This document shows positions 43,566-59,189 of a stretch of DNA of 64,000 nucleotides, in pieces (the stretch's first letter is position 1; every line of letters begins with the position of its first letter). The notes under the pieces were generated by a model. That model saw only the letters and a list, made by a program, of their open reading frames with translations, was not told the origin of the DNA and made no database searches. Source of the DNA: Leptodactylus fallax (taxonomy: Eukaryota > Chordata > Amphibia > Anura > Leptodactylidae); assembly GCA_947044405.1 (NCBI GenBank), contig CAMRHE010000323.1, positions 1,516,001-1,580,000 on the forward strand, written 5' to 3'. The position numbers and the translations under genes are program-made.

Positions 43566-44309
43566 AATGGTTATGTTGATGGAAAAACAAAACCCATGGC
43601 AGAATTGTGTTTCACAATACCTTATATAGAAAATAGAATAGTACCATTACAAAATACTGCTTTTCCCACAAAAAACAAGATCTAATACAGCAATATCTAT
43701 GGAAAAATCAAATGTTATGGTTCTCGGAAGACGGGGGTGAAAAATTAAACTTAAAACTGAAAATTGACATGCCCTCAAGTGGTTAATTACCAAGAAATAT
43801 TTAGGAAGTCATTAGCAAGCCTAGTAAACAACCACAATTGGAACACCGTGTAGCAGCAACCATAGTGGTCAAGCTCTAGTGAACAATTGGGGTCAGGAGA
43901 TAGTTACATACTGTAGGTGGTTATCAAAGTTGAGGTCGGGTGGTGGTTGTCTAGTGGTGTAAAATGTGGTTAGTCTTTAGTCACTTGTCAGTACTGATGG
44001 ATTAGCTTGTGTTACTGTACATAGTTTATAGTCTCATGACCTGCAGGAAAATAGAAATAAATTATGTAAGAAATAAGTTATAGGCCCATAAAAAATGCCA
44101 TTGAAAAATGCGACTTATCCCACAAATAACAAACCCTTAAACTGCTAAATTCATGGAAATGAAAAGTTTTGACTTTCAGAATGCTAAAATGAAAAAAAAA
44201 AAACATTGCCACATCCTTAATGCTAAAACTGACTGCATCCTTAAAGGGTTAGTGGTTGATAAACTGTTATATATGATCTCATATGCAATGTTTGGGTACT
44301 GTAATACCA
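43566..44309. repeat. Dispersed A-rich repeat fragments
   Basis: 43570-43790 and 44040-44235 show cccacaaaaaacaagatcta-type and aatcaaatgttatggttctc-type motifs of the A-rich family. No gene is seen. Confidence 0.5.
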
Positions 44310-45115
44310 TTAAAGCGGTTTTCCGGGCAAAAAATGTTTTAAAAAAAAAAAAAAAAAAAAAAAGTTCTGTTTAGTGCTATTAATGGGTTAATAAATGCAC
44401 CCATATACCTTTAGTAGTGTTTTGAGTGATTTCTGGGTGTCTCTGGGAGCTCCTGGCATCTTCTGCATTTGTTTACATTGTTCTGCTACCTGCTATGTAA
44501 CTTCCACACTAACCACCTCACTCCCCCCTCCTTCCTTTCTTCCTCCCTCCTCTCTCCCCCTCCCTTCCATACACCCCCTCCCTGTCTCTAGCTGTCCCGT
44601 CCACTACTAGCCCTTCCCTACCTACTCAGCCCAACCCCGACCCCATTATATACTTACCTCTCTTCCTCCTGTGGGACGGCCCGTCCTTCTTTTCTGACTG
44701 CCAGTGTGCGCTACAGTTTCAGCACCGCTCTGTGCTCTGCAGCGACGATCCACCTCTACTGCGCAGGCGTGGGAGTTGCGCAGTAGAGGTGGATTATCAG
44801 CAGCAGAGCGCAGAGCAGCGCTGGGACAAGCGCTGGCAGTCAGAAAAGAGGGAGGAGCCGTCCCGCAGGAAGAAGCCTGGAAGGTAAGTATGATGGAGTG
44901 GATGGGGAGGGGGGCGTAGTAGTAACGTTTGCTTCATGTAGCAAAGGTATGGTCTAGGATTGAAGTTTTGTTTCCAGAAACAGCGCCATCTTTGTTTATG
45001 GGTTGCTTTTGGCATTGCAACTCAGCCTTTCATTCATTTGAATAGATTGAAACTGCAATACCAAATGCAACCCATGGACCAGAGTGGCACTGTTTCTGAA
45101 ATAAATAAAAAATGA
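44310..45115. mobile_element. Palindromic repeat element with TTAAAGCGGTTTTCCGGGC end
   Basis: The left end ttaaagcggttttccgggca is a typical TTAA-element terminus. After an A-run there is a GC-rich palindrome: 44655-44760 (tctactgcgcaggcg and others) is mirrored by 44775-44885 (cgcagtagaggtggatt, agtcagaaaagaggg). The right terminus is not found, so the boundary is approximate. Confidence 0.6.
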
Positions 45116-45577
45116 CTATTTTGTACTGCTCCACTCCAATTTTTTGTTGCCCATTATATACTATAATAATGGGTACTTAGTAGTGGGGCTGCGCTTTTCA
45201 CTTGAGAGGTTGGATGTGATCAATGAAGATCCATTGTTGCAGTATTCGCACTTTTAGATTTGGTTATTCTTACATTTATTCATCTTATGATTAAATATGA
45301 ATGAACATTTGTTACAAGAATGAAAAATTCAAGGAATGTTCATGCCGATATTAAAAAGTTTACTCCGATTCATGTCTTACAAAGATTAATTCACATGAGG
45401 TGCCGCATAAAATCTCTCAATTCTCTCCAATAATGTTTCCTAATTACCTCATATAATACCAGCTTCATGTATATGTATGAAGGCCCATGCACATGGCGCA
45501 GTCTGATTGATGGCATACTGTATATAGTCATTATGGGTCTGTAATACCGCACCCTGTGTGCAACTATATGATGCACC
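45116..45577. other. Non-coding stretch
   Basis: Nothing recognisable. Confidence 0.5.
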
Positions 45578-45718
45578 CAGGGTCGAACTGGCCCACCAGA
45601 GTACCAGAGGATCCTGTGGTCGGCCCAGGCTCTAACACAATAATGGTCCTGCAGGAGACACCCAAAAATGAAATGAAAATTTTATCTGGTGGGCCCAAGG
45701 AACCTCAGACTGACACTG
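45578..45718. mobile_element. Short element with GGCCCACC inverted ends (141 bp)
   Basis: The ends cagggtcgaactggcccacc and ctggtgggcccaaggaacct plus cagactgacactg pair partly. A weak 8 base duplication is gatgcacc/gatgtatg. It is sister to 28645-28828. Confidence 0.7.
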
Positions 45719-47345
45719 GATGTATGGGGAGAATTCAGGGGAACTTCCAATCTCTCAATCTCCTTATCGCTGGGGGACCCAGCAGTCGGATGTTCAATAT
45801 TACATATAACATATTCATTAATGTTCTATGTATCGCAAAGTAGGATAATCTCATACAACTCATCCAGCAAAAATCAAATCTTTTTACAGCCATGTCGAAG
45901 GAAAAATAAAAAAGTTATGGCTCTTGGATGCGAAGATGAAAAAAAAAAAATTGCTAGGGCCTAAAATAGTCTAATAGTTTTCATTAAATAGTGAAAACTT
46001 CTCCAACTTTCTTAGTCTCTGTGCACATTGCCAGCAAGCTTGCCTTCTGCATTCCATTTTGATCCGTTTTTGAAGGTTACAAATTGACGTTAAAGGGTTT
46101 TTTTGGGTCTCCTGCATATTTTTGGGCTTCATGCACATGACTGCAGTTTTGACCAGTGTGCTATACATTTCTTTTAGTGCGTAACACACTGACCCTTTTT
46201 TATGGCCCCATACACATGATCTTGTTTTTGGGTTTTTTGGTTTTTTTTTTTAATGGGCTCATGAGGGCAGTCGTGAGCTCTGACACAAAACTCAGGTCAA
46301 GTCCTATTCCAGTCCTATTGCAGTCCGGTCTCATTCATTCAAGTGTATGGGTCGGTGGAGAACACAGGCAGCACATGGATGCCATATGTGTTTTTGTATA
46401 CCCGTACAAGGCACATCGGACACTTCAGTGGATAGGTCATCTGTATAAAAATGGCAGGGGGCACGGAAAACCCCATTAAAGCAAATGGTGGTGGGGGGGA
46501 ACGAACAGCTGCTTAGTGATACAAAGTAGTGCAGTTTAGTATGTTACAGGATTTTCAGGGCGCTGATCCCTTATGGGATTTCCATATGGGAGGTCTAGGT
46601 AAAGTGGTAGCCATCAGGTTCCTCATACTCTATAATTCAAGCTCCAAACCTCAATTTTGGCTCCTGGTGTTTACTAGGTTGGCAGACCAGCTAGAAACCA
46701 AGAAGCAAGAAGGGCTCTCTCCAAGCTTTGTCAAACTAAGTCCATCAATCCCTGACCCTTGTAGGGTCTGTATATCTGTGTCACTGTGTTTTTATATACT
46801 GTATATATGTTCTGCAGCTTCCCTATGTGTTTTTCCACTGTGTTGATGGTACAACCTTCCATTTAGGGGACCTTGGTCCAGCCAATGGTTGGCTGGGGTA
46901 AAGGGAGAAGACTCTAAGTCTTCTGTAGTCATGGGCAGTTGAGTCTTCAACATGGTTGAGTGAGGTTGAGCAGATCTTCTAAGAGAGCCCATTACAGCCT
47001 CAGATGAGTGAAGTGTATTGGGGTTCCTAGTAAAACCTTAGCCCAGTTACTTCATTACTCCGTCCCTGAGACAGAGAAGAACCCACTGTGAGCCTCCTGA
47101 GAGGAAGAAAGTTTCAAGTTGGAGGAGAAGTTGAGGTTTACCAGAGCCTCACAACCTGGAACCCTGCCTTACACAGGTAGTCAGGGGTACCATTGCAACT
47201 GGCACCTCAACCCTGCCCCAACTTTGGAGGTATTGGTGGAGGAGTCAGTTGAGTGCTCCTGGCCACTGTGTACAACTACTACTCTCATCCTCTGGTGACT
47301 TGTATGCATTTTTGAAAACGCAGTGTTTTCTGCAGTGTGGGGATG
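45719..47345. other. Long non-coding stretch with A-rich repeat at 45840-45965
   Basis: The A-rich family unit (tcatccagcaaaaatcaaat...gaaaaataaaaaagttatgg) is clear at 45840-45965. 46070-46480 has phrases of TTCACAC-like repeats (catgcacatgactgcagttt). The ORFs are unsupported. Confidence 0.4.
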
Positions 47346-47770
47346 AGACTAGAGATGGGTGAACCACTTCGCTTTGAGCCAGGTTTGACCCAAATATTTC
47401 AAATTTTTTTCGTTTTTTTTAACAAAACCAAACAATTCGGATGATCTTAGATGTAGGTAATTATTCTATTTATTATATTGTGATAAATTATTATAGTGTG
47501 GGGTCCCTTCAGACCCCAGAGTATAATGGGTGGAGGCCCAGGGGAGGTGACAAAAATAAAAAAAAATTCATACTCCCCTTCCATTACCTTTTTTGGACCT
47601 CCTCGCTGTGTCCTGCGCTCTCCAGGTGACGTCTTGCGCCCGGGGTCACCGCTCAGGCCTGTGATTGGGCTACGATGGCCCCGAGGAGGCCTAAAAGAGG
47701 TGACGGAAGGTGAATATAAATGTTTTTTATTTTTTACACCCCCTCCTGGGCCTCCACCTCATATAAAGCT
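47346..47770. mobile_element. AGAGATG palindromic element, right end missing
   Basis: It starts agagatgggtgaaccactt. The internal foldback around 47655 pairs catactccccttccattacc with gaggtgacggaaggtgaata. The terminal ~80 bases are absent. Confidence 0.75.
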
Positions 47771-47839
47771 TCACAACTGCGCATTTGACTAAAGGAATGC
47801 AAAAAAAAAAAAAAAAAAAGTAACAAAAAAGTTTAGTGT

Positions 47840-48330
47840 GAACCCGTCCTTAGAATCTTCTGTTCTAACTAATCATTTAATTGAATTATAATTTATGACT
47901 GTAAATGAGGCGGCTATTAAAAACGTCTTATTGAAATAAATTACCGCAAACAATCAGGGAGATAGAGAGAAAAATTGGCGTATGATTATTTCGGAACTAT
48001 CTATGTTTATATCAGACTTTTTAATAAATGAATTTCATTACTGAAAAAATGGGCTATTAAGAAGGCGACGTATTGTGCTGGATACATGTCAAATCTTTAT
48101 TAAATAGGTTAGTTCAAAGCGACGCCGTATGGCGGCAGGCACTCGCGGAAGCAGATTAATCTAATTATTGATTTGCTTTGCATTAAAAAGTGTTAAAAAA
48201 CAGCAAAGTAGAAAACAATAAGAATTGTGATGTGGAGAATTTCATGCATTGCTGAACATATTTGCTAAATTTGGGAGGAGGAGAGGAAAATGAATGTACG
48301 GAGATGATCTGAGCGGTGCTGGTGACAAGA
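47840..48330. promoter_or_regulatory. Non-repetitive, homeodomain-site-rich block, candidate conserved non-coding element
   Basis: The block includes actaatcatttaattgaatt, gcagattaatctaattattg and caaatctttattaaatagg, with many ATTA/TAAT cores. It has no repeats shared with other parts and no ORF. This texture is typical of developmental enhancers in vertebrate introns. The function is inference. Confidence 0.4.
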
Positions 48331-49889
48331 CGGAGTCAATTATACCTTATGATCAATAGAATTTATTTTACATTTATGCGTTTCGCAAATTCTGTAATGA
48401 TGATTTTTTTTTTTTTTTTGGTTTGGCAGGAACACAATAAATTTCTCATTCTGTCACACTGTGCCAGGGACTATTATAGACAGTGGAGTGCGCTGTGCCC
48501 TGTGCAAGGACAGTATAGAGGCCCCTTTCCTTCCAGTTTATGCCTCTGCAATAGCTGTATCAAGGATCGGGCTGTTGGAATTCCTGATACTTTTGTCCCG
48601 AGAGATGTCAACCCCTTCCGTATAGAGAACACATACACACTCAGCCCAGCCAAGCATGCATGTATATGGGGTTGGGAGGAAGATGAATGAATGTTCATCC
48701 AACAACTATTTAATGTGTATGGCCAGTGTAGTTTTTGGAGGTGGCAACCCTTGCAATGCTAGAGGGGACCAAAGCATTGCATTGCCTTCACTGAAATAGC
48801 TGCAAGTAGGATTACACATATTGAGATTTCTAACACCTGATATCTGGTGTCTAACAATCTCTTGGGGACTACCCTGGGGACTGTGACCTGTATATCAGAC
48901 TTGTATAGGTGAAGAGCAGAGGACATCTTTGACTCTGCGCCAATTTAAAACTAGACATCTGTAACTCTTCTTTACTCTTTGCCAAGCTTCCTCCAAGTCC
49001 GTCTTGGTCTTACACCTCACCGGACCACTCCAAACAGAGTTAAAAAGTCCATAATTCTTGACCATACAGTACTAGTTGGTACTGGTTTATGTAGTCTGAA
49101 AAAGGTGGCATCTCGAAGGAGTTGTTTCACATTGGAGTGTTCAAAAATTTGGCCTCAGTGATTGTAATTACCTCAGGTCCTACTCCTGGTACCCCTGCCA
49201 AAGCTATTTTTGCTGAGGGAAGCCATGAGAAGGGTATATTTCCTGCTACATCTACTGCAGAGGAAATTTAGTCTTATATGGTGGTCATTCAGATGATTGG
49301 CCCCAATAAAATATATGGCCAGTTCGAACCTACCAAAAATGGGAGATGATCCTACACAGCAACTATCCATACTGGCTCGGAGAGGGGATCCCAAGCAGGT
49401 GACCTCTCCTCTGTGATGCCAATGCACTCTAATAGGACAGGGATTGTCTTCCATGGGTAGGGTCACCTTCAAAACAATTCCTAACAAGCTACTGAGACGT
49501 TCATTGCTGAAAAGGACAGGGCACTCCTTACTGCAGTGAAAGCTTATCGCTTTTTTGGGGGGGGCTTCTACACTTTGTGTTTAGAGATTTTGGAAGTCAC
49601 AGGGAACTTGCCCCAACCTCTACTATCAAGATGTGGTAGAAATGGAAGGGAATAACACATGAGTCGGATCAGACTACACAGATTTCTCTTTGTAGTCTGT
49701 TACCATGGCATCACATAGTTCAGCACTGAAGATACATATACAAAACAATTGAAACTTTAAACACAACTGTTTGTAAAGTTAGTTTATTTTCTATTTTGGA
49801 TGTATTGGAGTCATAATAAATTCATCCTATTGAATATTGCATACAGTATAGTCCATTCCTTTGCTCTTCAGTGTCTTTTGCATATTTAT
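48331..49889. other. Long non-coding stretch
   Basis: 49660-49770 is a half copy of the foldback at 8641-9000 (cagactacacagatttctct, gtagtctgttaccatgg). No gene is supported elsewhere. Confidence 0.45.
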
Positions 49890-50280
49890 AATTTTGACAA
49901 TATTTTAGCCGGTAAGGCTCCCGCTTCTCTTTTTACTTTTTAACATGCACACATCGACTTCATAGCCACACAAACCCACATTAGCGTCATTGCTAATGCT
50001 TATTAAGTGCATGCCATTAGTTTTATGAGCGATCCAATTTCCTATCTTCCTCGTAAGGCAATTAGGAAGGCAAGCAGGATGCATTATGCATTCAAGCAAA
50101 GAGAGACAATACTCAGGAAAATTCTGAAGTGCTACATGATGTGTGACTGCGAGATATAAATGTGGATCATATGGCGTTTCTGCACATGCTGATGGAGCAA
50201 AAATCCTCGCCTGCAATTAAAGCCGGTTAGCTAATGTACAAACCTGATCCCGTTTAATGGAATAGTCTAATTATTTGTCA
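49890..50280. promoter_or_regulatory. Non-repetitive block, candidate conserved non-coding element
   Basis: It contains cattagcgtcattgctaatg, gatgcattatgcattcaagc and cctgcaattaaagccggtta. A minus-strand ORF of 103 residues has no splice or domain support. The block is a strong candidate by texture only. Confidence 0.4.
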
Positions 50281-50811
50281 CCTTTTCCCCCTTGGCTGAT
50301 AAATGCTTCAAACTATGCAGTTTGTCACTTTCCTTCTTCTTCATGGGAGTGTGTAAATCCGTGATATATTTACCCCCTGTCATTGTCTTCTACATTAATC
50401 ACCCACCACTTCTGTATCGTAGGGTAACCTTCAAGGCACTGCTTGTCCTCCAGCACAGATATATACACATAGCTGCATTAGTCTCTGTTCATACTACCAA
50501 TTAGAGCCTCTGGATTGGTTTAAGCTGTTCATTTAGGTATTTTTCATATCAAGTATAGAGCAAGCCAGGGGCGTTTGTAGGGTCTTAAAAGTTCCAAGGC
50601 CCAAGTCATGATGCATATTCATTGATTTATCAATGTATACACATAGTGCCCCCAAATGAAATATTTCATCTACACATATCAAGACAAGACACTATCTATG
50701 ATATGGCGCAGGCTACAGGCCTCTTCCAGCCTTTGGCCTGACATGTTGTGGCCTGATCCTGGTCAGTTACAGGGACTGCCAGTATTCTTTAAAAGCAGAT
50801 TCCTCCTAGCC
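50281..50811. other. Non-coding stretch
   Basis: Nothing recognisable. Confidence 0.5.
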
Positions 50812-52857
<2,046 letters not shown>

Positions 52858-52863
52858 ATATAT

Positions 52864-53814
<951 letters not shown>

Positions 53815-53858
<44 letters not shown>
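53815..53858. repeat. (TA)n microsatellite
   Basis: About 44 bases of alternating TA next to the Tc1 right end. A shorter TA tract is at the left end (52853-52862). Confidence 0.95.
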
Positions 53859-53859
<1 letters not shown>

Positions 53860-54184
53860 TTACCCCCTTTGTGACCACTGATGGCCCAATCACAGGCTTC
53901 AGCAGTGATCTTGAGCACATAACGTCACCAGAAGAGCACCAGATGCTGCAAGGAGGCCCAAAAGAGGTAACAGAAGGTGTGAGTTGTTTTTTATTATTTT
54001 TTAACCTATTTTTATTTTTTTAACCTATTATACTTGGGGGTCTGAAGAGACCACACAGTATAATGCGGTGGACGTTTTTGTTCTCCCAAGACAAATCTCC
54101 ATTTGTTCGTTGTGCAAAAACAAAAACAATTTGGAATATTTGGGTCAAACCGGACTCGGTACAAATCAGTTCGCCCATTTCTAG
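53860..54184. mobile_element. AGAGATG palindromic element, right half
   Basis: It contains ggcccaatcacaggcttcag, aaagaggtaacagaaggtg, ggtctgaagagaccacacag, acaatttggaatatttgggt and the terminus gttcgcccatttcta. The left half is missing at the microsatellite. Confidence 0.75.
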
Positions 54185-54800
54185 TAGTGTGAACTGGGCC
54201 TTACAAGTGAAGCATTCTGGGACTGAGACGGCATTGGACATTAGGGGTTACAGTAACCACTAGACGGGATTCTCTGCTGTGTAATGAACACATTTTGGCT
54301 CAGTACATTGTGTCCCCTCTGTCTGTATAAAGAGTGCCGCACAATGTGCGGCTCATAGTTGTGGACAAGGCTGAGAATACCTCTGAACAATGAGTCTGAA
54401 TCGTGGTCAGGACTTGGCCCGCTTCTGGTTTTAGGCTCTTGTTACTATTCAGTAAGGAATATTTGTGAATCCCTCATGAATAAATTGTGCAAGTGGTGAG
54501 CCGGATAAATAGCTGACAAATGGGGGCAACAGGCCTAGGAGAGGTCAGAGACCAACATGGCCACAAAACCCCATGGCCCCCAGATGGGCCCTGTGCCAGT
54601 GCCCCAGAAACAAACCATTACACAGAGCCTATTAATAACAATGGGCCATCTGTGTAATGCATGGATGTGCCAGGTCCTCCAGAGCGAGAGATGCCGCTAC
54701 ATCTTCTGGCCAATACATAAGGGCATTGAACGTCCCTATCCTTACTTTGGGCTATTCATTTTACTAGGACCCCCATTTTCTAAGTCAACCAGTATTATTT
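54185..54800. other. Non-coding stretch
   Basis: No gene or complete repeat is seen. Confidence 0.5.
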
Positions 54801-56960
54801 AATGATATTTGGCGGTTTTATTTAACTCTGTATTGAATTGGCGGCATTATGTGCTCAAGTTAAGGGCGTGTTATTTGTATACTTGGTATTATGTGGTCTC
54901 TATGAGGGAGTGTTATTTGTATATGATTTATAATTTGCATAGTATATGGCGGCATTAAGTGGGCTGAATATGGCAGTATTACATTTGTGCTTTCAGCTGA
55001 TACAGTGACCATTAGAAGTGCAACTATTAATGTTATTATATCTGAAACTCTGATTTTATGACCTGGAAAATTGCACACTAGTCCCATTTTGTCCGAAGAC
55101 AAGTAACTGAGGAGCAATCTAAGCATTATGTAGGGGTTAATGGCAGTATTATGTGGGAATTCATCTGCAGAATTACATTATGAGCAATCTATATGGCCCC
55201 ATTATGGGGTTACTTTAAAGCAGTACTATTTGCATATTGCATATGATTTAGGGATTATGTAGTGGCATTATGTGGCTTCTTTGAGGGAGTGTTATTTGGT
55301 TACTGCACATAATTTTGGCTCTGTATTATGGTCTTATCTGGGCTGTATATGACTGCATATTTTTTTTTAGGGTTTTGAATTGCAGTATTATGTGGAAGTT
55401 ATATGGCGGCATTATTTGAATGCTTTAATGGGGTGTTACTTGAATACTGTACTTGATCTGGGTACTATATGGTAGGGTTATATGGCCTCTGAAGGAGTGT
55501 TATTATTATATACTAGTGTTGTATGGGTGTATATAGCAGTATTTTTGTTTTCTGGGTTGGTATAGTAACCATTAGAAGTGCAACTATAAGTGAGCACCAC
55601 TAGCTTAGGGCCAGTTTTATATATATATATATTTATTTTTTTTTTTATGCAGACTCCTGAGGCCACGAAAATTAAGACCATGTAAAAGATCCAGTATAAA
55701 TGATCAGTGTATGGCGGTATTATATGGAAGCTATATGGTGCCATTATGTGATTGCTTTAATGGATTGTTATTTGAATACTGTACATGATCTGGGTAATAT
55801 ATGATGGATTTATGTGGCCTTTTTGTACTATATGGTGGTATTATACAGGTTGTATATGGCGATATTATTTTTATACTCTAGCTCAGCATGGTAGTCATTA
55901 GGAGTGTAACTATTAGAGTTTATATTACTGGTTTAGGGTTACTTTTAGGTTTTTAGGCCTGAAGATTGTGCATCAAGACCCATCTAAAAACACCAAGTAT
56001 TATTTATCAGTGTATGGCAGTACTATTTGGGAATTGACTTGCAGATTACGTGGAAGCTAAATCAGTGTATGGTGGTACTATTTGGGAATTGACTTGTAGT
56101 ATTATGTGGAAGCTATATCAGTGTATGGCGGTACTATTTGGGAATTGACTTGCAGATTACGTGGAAGCTAAATCAGTGTATGGTGGTACTATTTGGGAAT
56201 TGACTTGTAGTATTATGTGGAAGCTATATCAGTGTATGGCGGTACTATTTGGGAATTGACTTGCAGATTACGTGGAAGCTAAATCAGTGTATGGTGGTAC
56301 TATTTGGGAATTGACTTGTAGTATTACGTTGAAGCTAAATCAGTGTATGGCGGTACTATTTGGGAATTGACTTGCAGATTACGTGGAAGCTAAATCAGTG
56401 TATGGTGGTACTATTTGGGAATTGACTTGCAGTATTATGTGGAAGCTATATCAGTGTATGGCGGTACTATTTGGGAATTGACTTGCAGTATTACGTTGAA
56501 GCTAAATCAGTGTATGGCGGTACTATTTGGGAATTGACTTGCAGATTACGTGGAAGCTAAATCAGTGTATGGTGGTACTATTTGGGAATTGACTTGTAGT
56601 ATTATGTGGAAGCTATATCAGTGTATGGCGGTACTATTTGGGAATTGACTTGCAGTATTACGTTGAAGCTAAATCAGTGTATGGCGGTACTATTTGGGAA
56701 TTGACTTGCAGTATTACGTGGAAGCTTAATCAGTGTATGGCGGTACTATTTGGGAATTGACTTGCCTTATTATGTGGAAGCTATATGGTGCCATTATTTT
56801 ATTGCTCCTAAAATATTGCACATAATTTGGGTAGTATATGGTGAATTTATGTGGCCTCTTTGAGGGTTCTTATTATTATTTGAGTACTATATGGTAGAAG
56901 TATATGGGTTGTATATGGCAGAATTATATTTGTACTATGTATAAGCATCACTATATGATA
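54801..56960. repeat. Large minisatellite region, diverged at the edges
   Basis: Phrases such as tatggcggcattatgtgg and ggagtgttatttgtatac recur at irregular spacing from 54840 and become regular inside. It shares gcattatgtgg-type words with the 30 bp minisatellite family. No credible gene. Confidence 0.7.
56010..56780. repeat. ~59 bp minisatellite core, ~13 copies, with ~118 bp dimers
   Basis: The unit atcagtgtatggcggtacta plus tttgggaattgacttgca and gattacgtggaagctaa occurs in two versions: gcagattacgtgg...ggtgg and tgtagtattatgtgg...ggcgg. They alternate for much of the array, so the effective unit is a dimer. Confidence 0.93.
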
Positions 56961-58129
56961 TTGGCTGAAATTATGAGCAAAGATCTTCCCAATGGCCAGC
57001 AAGGGGTCCTCAATTGCTTGTTGGCCAGGTCCCCATTTTCTATAAAACTGGCCCTGTTACCATAATCCTCCTAACTAAGCACACTGGGATTTTGAGCCAT
57101 CTGGCCTCAACCTTGGCAACTGAGAACATTGGCGGAGTTGTCTTTTATCGTCTTAAAGTACAGTAATTATAACTCCGATAACTTTGTTTCAGAAAATGTT
57201 TTTCCTACGGTATCTCCTCTTGCCCGCCATCCATCTTCTAGTTATCTGCAATACAGTCCCATCTGCACCGAGCGGAATGCATTTTTCCGCTCTCGCTATC
57301 CTTTTATTTATTTATTTCCATTGTCATAAGGATTCTAATTGTAGCAGTTGCTTTGTTGTCATGTGTTAAAGTGAGAGATAAAAGATACAATTCCGGATCG
57401 GCGCACGAACAGATGTACTTCATTCTGGGCCTCTTGAGTTTCATAGCAGATTTGTGACTGACACGTTAACGGGCGTCTAATAATCTGTCTCTGCTCTTAT
57501 TACTCTCCGTGGCGGTGCCATACAGTCGCAAAGTGGGGGAACTTGAGCTTCCTCAATTAAGGTTGCTGAAGGGTAGAAGGTTTTTGCAGCTTTTATTGCC
57601 TAGTCAGGCTAATTTGTATGCTAATCCTCCTGCATTCATTTGCATTTTCTGCTTACAACCCTGAATGTGTGTTATTCTTTTTTAGCTAGGCTGAGCACAA
57701 ACCTTTTTGTAAGACGGCAAAATTTGCATAATGACTCTTATGACTGTTCCTTTAAGTCAGGATAGGGCATCTGTTTGCAGCTTCCCTTGAAGGAGATCGG
57801 CTTGCCTGACCCTGAAGGTTTCTGGAAAAAAACAGTCATTCTGCGCAATACGGAGGTTGTAGACACTTTGTGGCTGTTCTGTACCAAAATCCGTCTTATC
57901 GTAGTCTCATAGATGTAGCAGAGCTGACGGTTTTAATACTAATGTTGACTGCACAAAAGGAATAAGTGACAGATTCAGCTTTGCTACGTGATCTGTCTGT
58001 GTGGGATTGTGCCAAAAACGCATCACAGTAAACCAGTATCATTCCTGAAGACCTCTCAGATGTCAAGTTATAATTATTGGGGTTAGGGGTTCCGAGACCG
58101 AAAAGACTGCTGAAACAAAAAGACAGAAG
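56961..58129. promoter_or_regulatory. Non-repetitive stretch; 57550-57800 candidate conserved element
   Basis: 57550-57800 contains ggctaatttgtatgctaatc, ctgcattcatttgcattttc and aatttgcataatgactctta, which include octamer-like and POU-like sites. 57130-57500 is also non-repetitive. The ORF at 57129-57329 has no convincing splice sites. Confidence 0.38.
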
Positions 58130-58221
58130 GAGGGATGAGCGAACCTTTCAAGATTTGGTTCGGGTTCACATCAAACGTTTTGTTCAAACCACTTCATTCT
58201 GAACTGGAAGAACAAATTGCC
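58130..58221. mobile_element. Left-end fragment of AGAGATG element
   Basis: gggatgagcgaacctttcaa, then gattcggttcgg-like sequence (ggttcgggttcacatcaaac). It is interrupted by the next TTAA element. Confidence 0.55.
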
Positions 58222-58379
58222 TTAAAGGGAGTCTGTCATCTGCTTACTTGTAAAAAACGGTTTTACGCCTATCCTGGGGGGCTAATCTTCATATCAAAGC
58301 TTGGAATTGTCTTCCCAGTGGATACATTTACTATAACGGTAGTTTATCTTGGCTGTTGTAGGTGATAGACTCCCTTTAA
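58222..58379. mobile_element. Short MITE with TTAA ends (158 bp)
   Basis: TTAA lies at 58222-58225 and 58376-58379. The terminal repeats ttaaagggagtctgtcatc and ggtgatagactccctttaa match the ends of the expanded element at 3138-5327. Confidence 0.82.
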
Positions 58380-58384
58380 ACAGT

Positions 58385-59170
58385 CATGTATTACATCCTG
58401 AGGGTTCCTAGGACTTCGTCTAACATCCCACTCAGTCTCCCTACCCTACTCCCTAGTTGATGGCTGCACTCTCTCACCAGTCTCCCAAATCTGATGCCCC
58501 AGGGTTACCTTTGATACTGCCCTGGCTTTCAAGCCTCACATTGAAACTCTTACTAATTCTGTCTGCCTATACCTCAATAACATCTCTCCTTCCTCACCCT
58601 GTTGGAGTCTACAAAATTTCTAGTCCATGCCCTTATCATCTCCAGTCTAGACTACTGCGACCTCCTTCTCTGTGGCCTCCCAGTAACTCTCTTACTCCCC
58701 TCCAATCCATCCTTATCTCTGCTGCCCCGTAATAGGGCCCTCACTGGCAACCCATTGCCCAATGAATTCAGTATAAGATAGTAGTTATGACATAGAAGGC
58801 TGACCACCACCTGCCCCCTCCATACATCACTGACCTCCCACTACCACCCAACACAAACCTTCAATCTGTGAAAGATCTTCTTCTTCTCACTGCTCTGATT
58901 CACTCTTCACACATCTCCAAGACTTCTCCTGTTATCTCCCATACTCTGAATTCACTACCATAATACTTAAGACTATCCCCCACAATCGTAACCTGAAGAC
59001 TCTCTATGACACATGGTACCCTAGCTGCCACTATGCCCCCATATAAGCAGCTGTTACCCTCACCTACTTTGTCCACCTACCTTTCCTTATAGATTGTAAG
59101 TCTGCGGGCAAAGTCCTCTTTCCTATTGTATCAGGTTGGTCATCTTGTCAGTTTGGGTTTATTGTACTTG
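58385..59170 (+). pseudogene. L2-like LINE fragment (RT C-terminus and 3' UTR), decayed
   Basis: In one plus-strand frame 58612-58735 reads LVHALIISSLDYC then a LLLCGLP segment, the hallmark near the end of L2 RTs. Downstream are many stops. The 3' UTR word agattgtaagtctgcgggca is typical of the L2 3' end, followed by cctattgtatcaggttggt and a poor T/A-rich tail. No other domain remains. It is an old insertion and the only sense-strand LINE here. Confidence 0.75.
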
Positions 59171-59189
59171 TCATTGTATTTGTATTATG

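Noticed and set aside
44341..44363. Poly-A run as the tail of a processed pseudogene
   Set aside because: No coding sequence precedes it. It belongs to the A-run after a TTAA-element end.
57129..57329. 66 residue ORF as a coding exon
   Set aside because: No acceptor/donor pair frames it, and the overlapping frame is equally open. It is better seen as part of a unique non-coding stretch.
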